This document shows positions 1-6,756 of a stretch of DNA of 11,485 bases, one piece after another; the first letter of the stretch is position 1, and every line of letters begins with the position of its first letter. A program made the translations under genes and the position numbers. The stretch covers positions 1-11,485 of the forward strand of contig JAYULM010000277.1 of NCBI GenBank assembly GCA_043763605.1. Direction: 5' to 3'. Source of the stretch: JACMIU01 sp043763605 (lineage in GTDB: Bacteria; Armatimonadota; Armatimonadia; Armatimonadales; Armatimonadaceae). The notes under the pieces were generated by a model that saw only the letters and a list, made by a program, of their open reading frames with translations, did not search any database and was not told the origin of the DNA.

Positions 1-22
1 TTCGGGTCATAAATGACCCGAA
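1..22. repeat. Perfect palindrome downstream of hemW
   Basis: Arms TTCGGGTCAT (1-10) and ATGACCCGAA (13-22) are exact reverse complements around a 2-base centre. The element lies 43 bases past the hemW stop codon (hemW runs leftward) and at the window edge. In RNA it would form a hairpin, so it could be the hemW terminator stem or a bidirectional terminator. The bases that would show a U-tract on the hemW side are outside the window. It could equally be an operator for a gene to the left. The symmetry is seen directly; the role is inferred. Confidence 0.55.
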
Positions 23-64
23 ACGCTCCGAGCCGCCCGATGGCAACTCCAAACACCCAACAAC

Positions 65-1195
65 CTAAACAAACTCCGTCATTACCTCGGACGCGAGAAA
101 CACGCCGCTTTCGGTGAGGCGCAGGTGGGTACCGGTGTTTTCCAGCAAGCCGTGCGCGATTTGGCGCGCGACGGCTCCCGCGAACTGCTCCTCCGCGCGG
201 ACGCCGAACCGCTCCGCGAACCGATTCAGGTCCACGCCGTCCGCCAGTCGTAGCCCGACCATAATCGTTTCGCCCATCGTCTCCTCCAGGGTCAGCGATT
301 CGCTTTCCACGGTTGGGATCGCTCCCGAAAGGGCGGCGTCGGCGTAGCGGATCGGGTGTTTCTCATTCAGCGAGCGTACCCCCCCGAGATATGCCGCCGC
401 CCCCGCGCCGAACCCGAAATAGGCGTCGTTGCGCCAGTAGATCTGGTTGTGCAGCGATTCGTACCCCGGACGGGCATAGTTCGAGATTTCGTAGCGGCGG
501 TAACCGGCTCCCGCCGTCCGTTCCATCGCGCGCGCGAACATCGCCGTTTCCACGGTCTCGGACGGGAGCGGCAGTTTGCCCCGCTCACGCCGTGCGTGGA
601 ACGGCGTCCGTTCCTCGACGATCAAGCCGTAGATCGACAAATGCGGCACGTCCAGCGCGAACGCAGCGTCCAGCGATCGGTCGAAATCGGCGAGTGTTTG
701 CCGGGGCAACCCGAACATCAGGTCCACGGAAATGTTGGCGAACCCGGCGCACTTCGCGGTTTCTATCGCTCGGACGGCGTCCTGCCCCGAATGGACGCGG
801 TCGATAGTGCGTAGGAGGCGGTCGTCGAACGTTTGCACGCCGAACGACAGCCGATTGAATCCCGCGTCCCGCAATGCCCGCAGGTATGTCTCATCCGCGT
901 CCGACGGGTTCGCCTCGGCGGAAATCTCGGCGTTGTCGTCCACGGCGAAATGCCGCCGCGCCGTTTCCAGGAGGCGCACAAGGTCGGTCGCCGGAAGTAG
1001 GGTCGGTGTCCCGCCGCCGAAGAAAATGGTCGGGACGCGTGGCGCGGGGTCCGCTCGCGTTTCCATCTCCCGGCAGAGGGCATCGACGTACCGCGCTTTG
1101 GTGGCGTCTTTGTAGCCGGAATACGCGTTGAAATCGCAGTAGCCGCACTTCCTGGCGCAGAAGGGGATGTGTATATAGATTCCCGTGGATTGCAT
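65..1195 (-). CDS. hemW: HemW, radical SAM heme chaperone (HemN-like)
   Basis: A 376-aa cytosolic radical SAM protein of the usual HemW length. The iron-sulfur cluster motif CARKCGYC (C13, C17, C20) is followed by DF, as in HemW; true HemN enzymes have a further Cys one residue later (CxxxCxxCxC). The SAM-binding GGGTP motif is at residues 60-64, SFGVQTFDD at 117-125, DLMFGLPRQ at 158-166, and the HNQIYW motif at 249-254, which is typical of HemW. A winged-helix-like C-terminal domain begins near residue 300. HemW family members bind heme and hand it to acceptor proteins rather than oxidising coproporphyrinogen III, although databases often label them oxygen-independent coproporphyrinogen oxidase. 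The ATG start is 11 residues before the first helix/cluster region, normal for the family, and no clear Shine-Dalgarno precedes it. It is transcribed divergently from the BlaI-type repressor, with 137 bp between start codons. Confidence 0.93.
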   Translation of the reverse strand: MQSTGIYIHIPFCARKCGYCDFNAYSGYKDATKARYVDALCREMETRADPAPRVPTIFFGGGTPTLLPATDLVRLLETARRHFAVDDNAEISAEANPSDADETYLRALRDAGFNRLSFGVQTFDDRLLRTIDRVHSGQDAVRAIETAKCAGFANISVDLMFGLPRQTLADFDRSLDAAFALDVPHLSIYGLIVEERTPFHARRERGKLPLPSETVETAMFARAMERTAGAGYRRYEISNYARPGYESLHNQIYWRNDAYFGFGAGAAAYLGGVRSLNEKHPIRYADAALSGAIPTVESESLTLEETMGETIMVGLRLADGVDLNRFAERFGVRAEEQFAGAVARQIAHGLLENTGTHLRLTESGVFLASEVMTEFV

Positions 1196-1293
1196 AAAAA
1201 GTTCGCCGTGTGCTTCACCGATGGTGCCCGCCGCCTGTCAACATACGTTTCCGTATCGTACCGCACTCCTGCCCGTGGGACACCGTATCCGCC

Positions 1294-1323
1294 TTGACTA
1301 CCCATTTAGTCTTGGCGTATAAT
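1294..1323 (+). promoter_or_regulatory. Promoter of the BlaI-type repressor (near leaderless)
   Basis: The -35 box is TTGACT (1294-1299) and the -10 box is a consensus TATAAT (1318-1323), with an 18-bp spacer. The predicted transcription start is about 1330, only about three bases before the ATG at 1333, so the mRNA would be leaderless or almost so. There is no Shine-Dalgarno sequence before the ATG, which fits. The boxes are read directly; start-site position is inferred from normal sigma-70 spacing. Confidence 0.8.
1296..1311. promoter_or_regulatory. Candidate BlaI autoregulatory operator
   Basis: GACTA (1296-1300) and TAGTC (1307-1311) form an inverted repeat with a 6-base spacer. The element overlaps the -35 box and lies inside the promoter spacer. 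BlaI/MecI repressors bind short dyads (ACTAC/TGTAGT-like half-sites) overlapping promoters, so occupancy here would block RNA polymerase. The half-site GACTAC resembles the family motif but the inner bases are not symmetric. This makes it a reasonable autoregulation site, unproven. Confidence 0.5.
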
Positions 1324-1332
1324 CGGGGCACG

Positions 1333-1737
1333 ATGACAATACAAACCCCGATAGCCGATACGCCGGATGCGACGCTCGGCGATCAAGAGTTAGAAGTCCT
1401 GCGGTTCGTCTCCGACCGCGCCCCGGTTACGGTGCGCGAAGTGTCCGACGAGTGGGGCGTACCGCGCGGGCGGGCACGCACCACTATCCTGACCATGATG
1501 GAGCGGCTTCGTAAAAAAGGCTATCTCGTCCGGGAAGGGGCGGGCGGCGAAGGCTCGTTCCGCTACAGCCCCGCCGTCGCCCCGCAAGCCGTATTGCACA
1601 ACCTGGTCCGTGATTTCGTGCAGAAAACGCTCGGCGGGTCGCTGACACCGTTCGTCGCCTATCTTGCGGATACTCCCGACGGACTATCCGCGACTGAGGT
1701 CGCCGAACTGAAAAAATTGGTTTCCGACATGAAGTGA
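1333..1737 (+). CDS. BlaI/MecI/CopY-family transcriptional repressor
   Basis: A 134-aa protein of typical BlaI length. An N-terminal winged helix (about residues 14-80) contains LGDQELEVLRFV, the recognition-helix region VPRGRARTTILTMMERL, and the wing ending FRYSPAV. The C-terminal dimerisation helix pair carries LVRDFVQKTLGGSLTPFVAYL and LSATEVAELKKLV. Proteins of this family bind DNA as dimers and are inactivated by proteolysis triggered by a partner BlaR1-type M56 membrane peptidase, which is the next gene. A longer reading from an ATG at 1210 is possible, but the first 41 residues have no family match and would place the start upstream of the promoter. The ATG at 1333 sits about 3 nt after the predicted transcription start. 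It likely represses itself and the following M56 gene. Confidence 0.92.
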   Translation: MTIQTPIADTPDATLGDQELEVLRFVSDRAPVTVREVSDEWGVPRGRARTTILTMMERLRKKGYLVREGAGGEGSFRYSPAVAPQAVLHNLVRDFVQKTLGGSLTPFVAYLADTPDGLSATEVAELKKLVSDMK

Positions 1738-1853
1738 TGGTTAGTGGTTAGTGATCAGTGGACAGTGATCAGAGTCCTGGAGACTCTCGCCCGGAACTTC
1801 TGACCACTGCCCACTAACCACTGAACACTAAACATCACTGACCACTAAACACG
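1738..1853. repeat. Degenerate AGTG/CACT repeats forming a long hairpin
   Basis: This spacer between the repressor and sensor genes is built almost entirely of variants of TTAGTGG and ATCAGTG on the left and their complements (CCACTAA, CACTGA) on the right. Arms 1757-1773 and 1799-1815 pair with few mismatches, and an inner stem AGAGTC (1771-1776)/GACTCT (1782-1787) can form. Such low-complexity extragenic repeats occur in several GC-rich environmental phyla. In the mRNA it could lower or separate expression of the second gene, and the repeat runs right up to its start codon with no Shine-Dalgarno. It has no U-tract, so it is not a standard terminator. Confidence 0.7.
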
Positions 1854-4088
1854 ATGCAAACGATGGCTCGGGACGTGATCATTGCACTCTGCCAGGCGAC
1901 GGGCGGGGGAATGCTACTTGCCGCGTTCGCGTTTTGCGCCTGCCGAGCCGTGGGAAAACTGACCGCCCCCGCACGGTTCTGGCTCTGGTGGCTGGTCGGG
2001 GCGAAATTTCTGGTCGGTCTCGTTTTCGCCGTGATGGGCGTTTCTGCGTTACGGGTGCCCGTCCTGAAGGCGGAACACTATTATACGCTGACCGGGCTGG
2101 CGAAGAAGACAGTGGCACGGGCGAGCCGTCCCGCTCCGGGAGCACCGGAGAAAGAACGGGGCGTCGTGCCCCCTTCCGCGAAAATCTCGGGCACCGTCGC
2201 GACGAAGGTCCTTCCGCATGCCGCCTTCTCTCTCTCCACGTTCCGCTTTTCCGTGTTGCGCCGCGAAGCCGCGCGGGCGGCAATTCCCTATCTCCTTCCG
2301 GTGATGTCGCTGTATCTCTTAGGCGTGTTGGTGGTGGCGTGGCGCGGCATCGCAGGCGCGCTCGTCGTGCGGCGGCTTGTCGCCGGGGCTGAGGTTTGTG
2401 AGAACGAAGCCACATGCGACGACCTGCGCGCCGTGAACGCACGACTCGCCCCGAACTGTTCGCCCGGTCTGCGCGTTTCGTTACGCACGTCGGCACCATT
2501 CGTGGTCGGCTGGCTACGCCCGACCATCGTACTGCCCGCCGCGTTTCTCGCGGAGCAACCCGCGACGCGCCGGATGGCACTCGCGCATGAGGTTGCCCAC
2601 ATCCGGCGTGGCGATCTGTACTGGGAGGTTGTGCCGGTCCTGCTTCGGACCTTGTTCTGGTTTCTGCCGCCTGCGCACTATGTCGCAAACGAGATTTCCG
2701 CCGCGCGCGAGGAAGCCTGCGATCTTCTCGCAATCGCCGTGTGCGATTCCACCCCGTCCATTTACGGCTCGCTCCTGATCCGTGTCGCCGAACGTGCGCA
2801 GTCGCCGCTCCCGGTAATGGCGATGGCGGCTCCCGCGTCGCGTGGGTTCCACCAGATCAAACGCCGCTTGCGCACACTCGCCCGCGAAGGCTCCGGCGCG
2901 CCGGTCCCCGTGCTGTGGCGCGCCGTGGCAGTGGGATTACTTGCGGCGCAGGGGACGGCGACGATCCTTCCCTTGCGGCCCGTTCTGGCACGCGCCGCCA
3001 ATGCGGCTCGCGCCGCTCTCCCAATAACGGGCGCACCGCGCTACGCGATCACGGACCTCGGAACGCTCGGTGGGAACGACAGCGGGGCGTTCGGTGTCAA
3101 TGACGACGGGCATGTGGTCGGTACCGCGCAGGTGTTCCCGCGTGGTACTCGTGGCCACGCCTTTTTGTGGGATGGGGACGGCATACAGGACCTGACATCC
3201 GGCTCGATATATCGCCACTCGCAAGCCGTCGCTGTCGCGGATAACGGCTACGTCGCCGGTTCTGCCTACCGCTCATCGTACCGCAGTGGGCAACAGAATG
3301 CGTTCCTATGGAACGGCTCGCGCCGGTTGTATCTGCCCCCGGCTAAGGGCTTCCGGTTTTCGCGGGCGGAAGGTATCAGCGGCGAGGGTTTCGACGGCGG
3401 CGGCGCGTCGCCGGTCGTCGCAGTGGTCGGGGCATCGCTGACGGGTGGGACGGACACACGTGGGGCGACGGCGGCGCGGGCGACTTTATGGCGGGATAAC
3501 ACCGTTACCGACCTCGGCACGCTGGGTGGGACGCACAGTTTCGCGCTGGCGGTGAACGGGACCGGGACCGTGGTAGGAAAAGCGGACCTGCTCGACGACG
3601 CGGCCGGGAGTCGGCGGACGCACCCCTTTGTTAGGGGACCGGGGGACAGCGCGATGCGGGATCTGGGGACGCTTGGCGGCAGAGCCGGGGCGGCGTGCGC
3701 GGTTGCCGAAGACGGAACCGTGGTAGGGTACGCGCAGACCGGGCAGGGTGCTGTTCACGCGTTCGTCGCGGCACCCGGTAGCGGCGGCGGCGCGTATCGC
3801 CCCCGGGATCTCGGAGCACTTCCCGGCGGCGTCACTAGTGCAGCGTATTCCTTGAACGAGCGTGGTTCCATCGTGGGGCAGTCATCCTTGCCGGGGCAGA
3901 CTGGACGCGCCGTGCTCTGGGTCACGCCGGACGACAAGCCGGTAGATCTGAACGAATACCTTGCTCCGTCCGCGTCGCGCGCCGGATGGCATCTGGAAAC
4001 CGCGCGTGCCATCAACGCCCACGGACAGATCGTCGGGCAGGGCATTGTCGGGGGCAAGCGGCACGCTTTTCTTCTGACGCCACTGTAG
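1854..4088 (+). CDS. M56 (BlaR1-type) membrane metallopeptidase fused to HAF repeat sensor domain
   Basis: A 744-aa membrane protein. Hydrophobic segments lie at about residues 8-30, 42-63, 145-170 and 354-372. The M56 zinc peptidase lies between the third and fourth: HEVAH at 245-249 in the context AHEVAHIRRGD, and the downstream acidic motif EEACD at 286-290, as in BlaR1. From about residue 397 to the end there is no penicillin-binding sensor. Instead there is a HAF-repeat region with DLGTLGG at 401, 553 and 603, DLGALPGG at 652, HAF-type motifs (HAFLW 435, NAFLW 482, HPFV 590, HAFV 635, HAFLL 737) and seven or so units of the VNDDGHVVG type. By BlaR1 topology the peptidase is cytoplasmic and the HAF part, probably a beta-propeller-like fold, is outside the membrane. 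It would cleave or trigger cleavage of the BlaI-type repressor on sensing something. The ATG at 1863 is an alternative start; neither has a ribosome-binding site. Confidence 0.9.
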   Translation: MQTMARDVIIALCQATGGGMLLAAFAFCACRAVGKLTAPARFWLWWLVGAKFLVGLVFAVMGVSALRVPVLKAEHYYTLTGLAKKTVARASRPAPGAPEKERGVVPPSAKISGTVATKVLPHAAFSLSTFRFSVLRREAARAAIPYLLPVMSLYLLGVLVVAWRGIAGALVVRRLVAGAEVCENEATCDDLRAVNARLAPNCSPGLRVSLRTSAPFVVGWLRPTIVLPAAFLAEQPATRRMALAHEVAHIRRGDLYWEVVPVLLRTLFWFLPPAHYVANEISAAREEACDLLAIAVCDSTPSIYGSLLIRVAERAQSPLPVMAMAAPASRGFHQIKRRLRTLAREGSGAPVPVLWRAVAVGLLAAQGTATILPLRPVLARAANAARAALPITGAPRYAITDLGTLGGNDSGAFGVNDDGHVVGTAQVFPRGTRGHAFLWDGDGIQDLTSGSIYRHSQAVAVADNGYVAGSAYRSSYRSGQQNAFLWNGSRRLYLPPAKGFRFSRAEGISGEGFDGGGASPVVAVVGASLTGGTDTRGATAARATLWRDNTVTDLGTLGGTHSFALAVNGTGTVVGKADLLDDAAGSRRTHPFVRGPGDSAMRDLGTLGGRAGAACAVAEDGTVVGYAQTGQGAVHAFVAAPGSGGGAYRPRDLGALPGGVTSAAYSLNERGSIVGQSSLPGQTGRAVLWVTPDDKPVDLNEYLAPSASRAGWHLETARAINAHGQIVGQGIVGGKRHAFLLTPL

Positions 4089-4298
4089 ACGCAGGGGGCG
4101 CGGGGCGAAATTATGTGGGATGATGTCGGGCGGAGGCAGGAATACGGGGGGGACGCGCGTAATCAATTATACGGTTGCGGAGTTCAGACGCCCCTGAATG
4201 AATTCGCCTCGCCACCCGATCATTTTCAAGGGTCCGTTTCTCCAGGAGACGCGACTCGCCCCGTTGCGGAATGCCGCCGGGATCAGGACCGATACCTT

Positions 4299-5822
4299 AT
4301 GTCTACGCCGTTTCTAAGACGCTACTTTCCTTACAGCCCCGCCGAGGGATCGGTAGAGCGTCTCATCGACAACGAATACCAGATCGAGCGCATCGCGGCG
4401 GGTAACGCCGACGAGACGCCCTTGATGGAGTACCTGCATTTTCTCCACCAGACGCAACGAAACATTGCCATCGAAAATCTCAAAGCAGCCGCCGGAAAGA
4501 ACAGAGCGGGGTCGTTACCTGCGCTGATCGCGGTGATGACCGCCCCGGAACCGACCGGAACCGCCGCCTTCACCCCCGCAAATATCGTCGTGCACGACCT
4601 GTCAACCCGGTCGCACCGACTGCGCGAGCGCGGGATCCAGGTCGAACAGGTTTTAAGCAATCCGGCGTTCGCAGGGGGGGAATCCCAACTGCTGACCGAA
4701 GCCGCCCGCGCCGCGAAGAACGGGATGACTTCCATGGGACGCGACCAGCAGGAAGAGTTCAAGGACGCCCTGCAACTGTTCCGCGAAGCGCAGGAGGGTG
4801 CCATCGGCAACCGAAACTACGTGGTCTGGTTCCAGATCGGATGGATTCTGTGGAAGCAGGGCGCGAACCTGCCGGAGGCTGAGGAAGCGTTCTATCAGGC
4901 GTACCGCTTGAGCGCGGCGACGCAGGATATTTTCTATTACCTCAGCCAGCGGCACCGCGCCTATCTGCAGTTCCTCCAGAACAAACCCGCCGATGCCGCC
5001 GATACGATGGGAAAGTTACTTTCGCTGTACGCGGACGACCCGGACACGTTGCTGGACGCCGCCCGCTATGCCGCCGGAAAGAAAACGGACGAGTGCGCCA
5101 ATCTCCTGCGAAAACTGTTCACTCTGGAGCCGAGCCGTGCACTGACCGTGCTTTCTGACGAGGCGTTCCTGCCTGCCCTTCCCGTCCTCTGCGAAACGAT
5201 CTGGCATGTCTTTGAGAACGGGGAACGCAAAGCGACCCAAGCCGTCGCCCGACTCGCGGCGGCAGAATCGAACCTGCGCGTCGCGTCAGAGCGGTCCGGG
5301 ACGGCAATTCCGCTACCCGAAGACCTGACGGCGGGAGTCGCCGAGGCTCATGCCCTGGTGCGACAGCACACCGCCGCGCTGTCATACCCCGCCGCGTTGG
5401 GCATCGTGCAAACGGCGACGGTGCAGGCGAACGCGCTGTACTCCCACGCGCAGAAGACGCTCGAAGCGGAAAGCGCGGCGGTAGAGCAACGGCTGATCCG
5501 CCCGCGCCGCCAGATCGAGCGGATTCTTTCCGAGAAGAAGAAATGGAAAGAGGATGCCGACAAACTGGTACGCGCCGCGAAGCAGTCGAACGTGGATCTC
5601 GCCGTGGCACCGAAGCGCAACCTCTTCCGGCGGTTCAATCCGGAGCACGCCAGCCTTTACGAGAACTATCAGACCGCGCGGCATCAGGCGGAGATCAACG
5701 CGGCGGCGGTAAAAAATGAGTTGCCTGCGTTTCAGGCAGAAATCGCGCGGAGTGAGGAAGCGCAGGAGCGCATCGCCGAAACGATGGCGTGGCTGGAATC
5801 GGAGCAAGGGAAGGGCATATAG
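4299..5822 (+). CDS. Unrecognised TPR and coiled-coil protein
   Basis: I do not recognise a family for this 507-aa soluble protein. Residues 1-145 are mixed helical, with an unusual opening (STPFLRRYFPYSPAEG) and no signal peptide. Residues 152-280 contain TPR-like helical pairs, for example DALQLFREAQEGAIGNRNYV followed by WFQIGWILWKQGANLPEAEEAFYQAYRLSA read as successive helices, and the LFTLEP/ALTVLSDEAFL region. Residues 311-335 and 375-500 are charged and Ala/Glu/Lys/Arg-rich with coiled-coil character (SEKKKWKEDADKL). An upstream ATG at 4113 would add 62 residues, but that stretch is low in coding character, and the ATG at 4299 has AGGA at 4285-4288. The 210 bp after the M56-HAF gene hold no clear promoter or terminator, so cotranscription is possible but unproven. 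A scaffold or interaction protein is the most that can be said. Confidence 0.78.
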   Translation: MSTPFLRRYFPYSPAEGSVERLIDNEYQIERIAAGNADETPLMEYLHFLHQTQRNIAIENLKAAAGKNRAGSLPALIAVMTAPEPTGTAAFTPANIVVHDLSTRSHRLRERGIQVEQVLSNPAFAGGESQLLTEAARAAKNGMTSMGRDQQEEFKDALQLFREAQEGAIGNRNYVVWFQIGWILWKQGANLPEAEEAFYQAYRLSAATQDIFYYLSQRHRAYLQFLQNKPADAADTMGKLLSLYADDPDTLLDAARYAAGKKTDECANLLRKLFTLEPSRALTVLSDEAFLPALPVLCETIWHVFENGERKATQAVARLAAAESNLRVASERSGTAIPLPEDLTAGVAEAHALVRQHTAALSYPAALGIVQTATVQANALYSHAQKTLEAESAAVEQRLIRPRRQIERILSEKKKWKEDADKLVRAAKQSNVDLAVAPKRNLFRRFNPEHASLYENYQTARHQAEINAAAVKNELPAFQAEIARSEEAQERIAETMAWLESEQGKGI

Positions 5823-5856
5823 CCCCGGGTATTCGCCCCGCCTTGCGGTGCCGTCC

Positions 5857-5887
5857 TTAACAAAATCCACGTGGTCCGCGATACAAT
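5857..5887 (+). promoter_or_regulatory. yceD promoter with CCACGTGG palindrome
   Basis: The -35-like box is TTAACA (5857-5862) and the -10 box is TACAAT (5882-5887), with a 19-bp spacer. The ATG at 5894 is seven bases after the -10, exactly where transcription should start, so this is a second leaderless-type promoter. An 8-bp perfect palindrome CCACGTGG (5867-5874) lies between the boxes and could be an operator. There is no Shine-Dalgarno before the ATG. Confidence 0.65.
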
Positions 5888-5893
5888 AAGAGC

Positions 5894-6679
5894 ATGAATC
5901 CGAACTCTTTTTCCGAAGCGGGCGGCGACGAAAGCCGCTCCCGTTTCGCTTACCATCACGAACCCGACCCGGTCGAGGGGGGCGTCAAAACGGCTCCGGA
6001 ATCCGCCAGTGCTACCGCCGCCGCCGACCGCAACCCGGCAAAGGGGGAACGTAAACCGGGGCGACATTCGAACGGCACGGCGATCACCACCGGCACGAAC
6101 GGCGTACCGGGCGCGGGGGACCGTCGGCTCGACATTTCCGAGATCGCTCGCACGGTGGGGCAGTTTTACCGGCACCGCTTCGCAGTCTCCCAATTCGCGG
6201 CGGACGAACTCGAAGTCGCCGAGCCAATCACGGGCGAAGTCACGCTGACAAACTCGGGGGCTGCTCTCATCCTGCGCGGCAAAGCGCGTACGATCCTTTC
6301 ATTGGAATGTGCCCGCTGTTTGCGCCCGGTGCTGACGCCGGTCGAGACCGAGATCGAGGAGGAGTTCGATCTGGTCGCGGAAAATTCGGCGTGGTCATCG
6401 TCGGATGATGTACAGGCTGTGGACGCCGACGAGAACGGGGCGGTCATCAAGGGCAATATACTGGACCTGGGCGACTTGTTGCGGCAGTATATTCTGCTCG
6501 CGGCTCCTACGCGGGTGGAATGTCCGGACGAATGTGACGAGATCCCCCTGCCGGAAGGCGTAACGCTGAAGCGCATCGATGACCGCGACCGGGAAACGGG
6601 TGCGGGCGTCGATACCCCGCTGAAACGCCTCGCCGAACTGCTCGCCGCGAAGGAGCGCGGCGACGCGGACCCCGAGTAA
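5894..6679 (+). CDS. yceD: YceD/DUF177 family protein (large ribosomal subunit accumulation protein)
   Basis: A 261-aa cytosolic protein. The DUF177 core runs from about residue 79 (LDISEIARTVG) to the end. It includes LECARCLRP with the CxxC pair C139/C142, the acidic EIEEEFDL segment (152-160), the ILDLGDLLRQYILLAAP helix (189-205) and a second Cys pair (C210, C214) of the family's C-terminal motif; the end PLKRLAELL matches the usual P-L-L ending. YceD proteins are linked to 23S rRNA and large-subunit maturation and normally sit directly before rpmF (ribosomal protein L32). Here no rpmF follows. Residues 1-78 are a low-complexity extension beyond the usual 160-180 aa, with no internal ATG. 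The leaderless promoter supports starting at 5894. Confidence 0.88.
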   Translation: MNPNSFSEAGGDESRSRFAYHHEPDPVEGGVKTAPESASATAAADRNPAKGERKPGRHSNGTAITTGTNGVPGAGDRRLDISEIARTVGQFYRHRFAVSQFAADELEVAEPITGEVTLTNSGAALILRGKARTILSLECARCLRPVLTPVETEIEEEFDLVAENSAWSSSDDVQAVDADENGAVIKGNILDLGDLLRQYILLAAPTRVECPDECDEIPLPEGVTLKRIDDRDRETGAGVDTPLKRLAELLAAKERGDADPE

Positions 6680-6700
6680 ATCCGCGCGGCGGGAATGCCG

Positions 6701-6756
6701 TCGTTGCTCTTTGACGCGTCCGCTCTGCGTATGGTATACTTGCGGCAGAGCAACGA
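6701..6756. repeat. 10-bp perfect inverted repeat framing a promoter
   Basis: TCGTTGCTCT (6701-6710) and AGAGCAACGA (6747-6756) are exact reverse complements. The left arm ends at the base before the -35 box and the right arm begins at the predicted transcription start. A further GCTCTGC (6722-6728), inside the promoter spacer, is complementary to GCAGAGC (6745-6751). The arrangement fits paired operator half-sites. In a transcript reading through from yceD it would instead form a hairpin around the promoter sequence. Confidence 0.6.
6711..6740 (+). promoter_or_regulatory. Strong extended -10 promoter for candidate RNA
   Basis: TTGACG (6711-6716) and TATACT (6735-6740) are spaced by 18 bp. 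The -10 box is preceded by TGG (6732-6734), giving the extended -10 element TGnTATACT. It points rightward, with a predicted start at about 6747, more than 500 bases before the next protein gene. The long distance implies a long leader or a separate RNA. Confidence 0.75.

Noticed and set aside
1236..1241. TTGACA on the minus strand as a hemW -35 box
   Set aside because: No acceptable -10 box lies 16-19 bp downstream (candidates are GGTGAA, GTGAAG, TGAAGC), so the hemW promoter is left unassigned.
1210..1332. Upstream start for the BlaI-type repressor
   Set aside because: It would place the promoter within the gene, and the family alignment begins after residue 42 of that reading.
4113..4298. 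Upstream ATG start for the TPR protein
   Set aside because: The added 62 residues have no coding character and the ATG at 4299 has AGGA upstream.
6711..6746. Invertible (phase-variable) promoter
   Set aside because: The 36-bp segment between the repeats is much shorter than known invertible promoters and no recombinase gene is in the window; paired operators are simpler.
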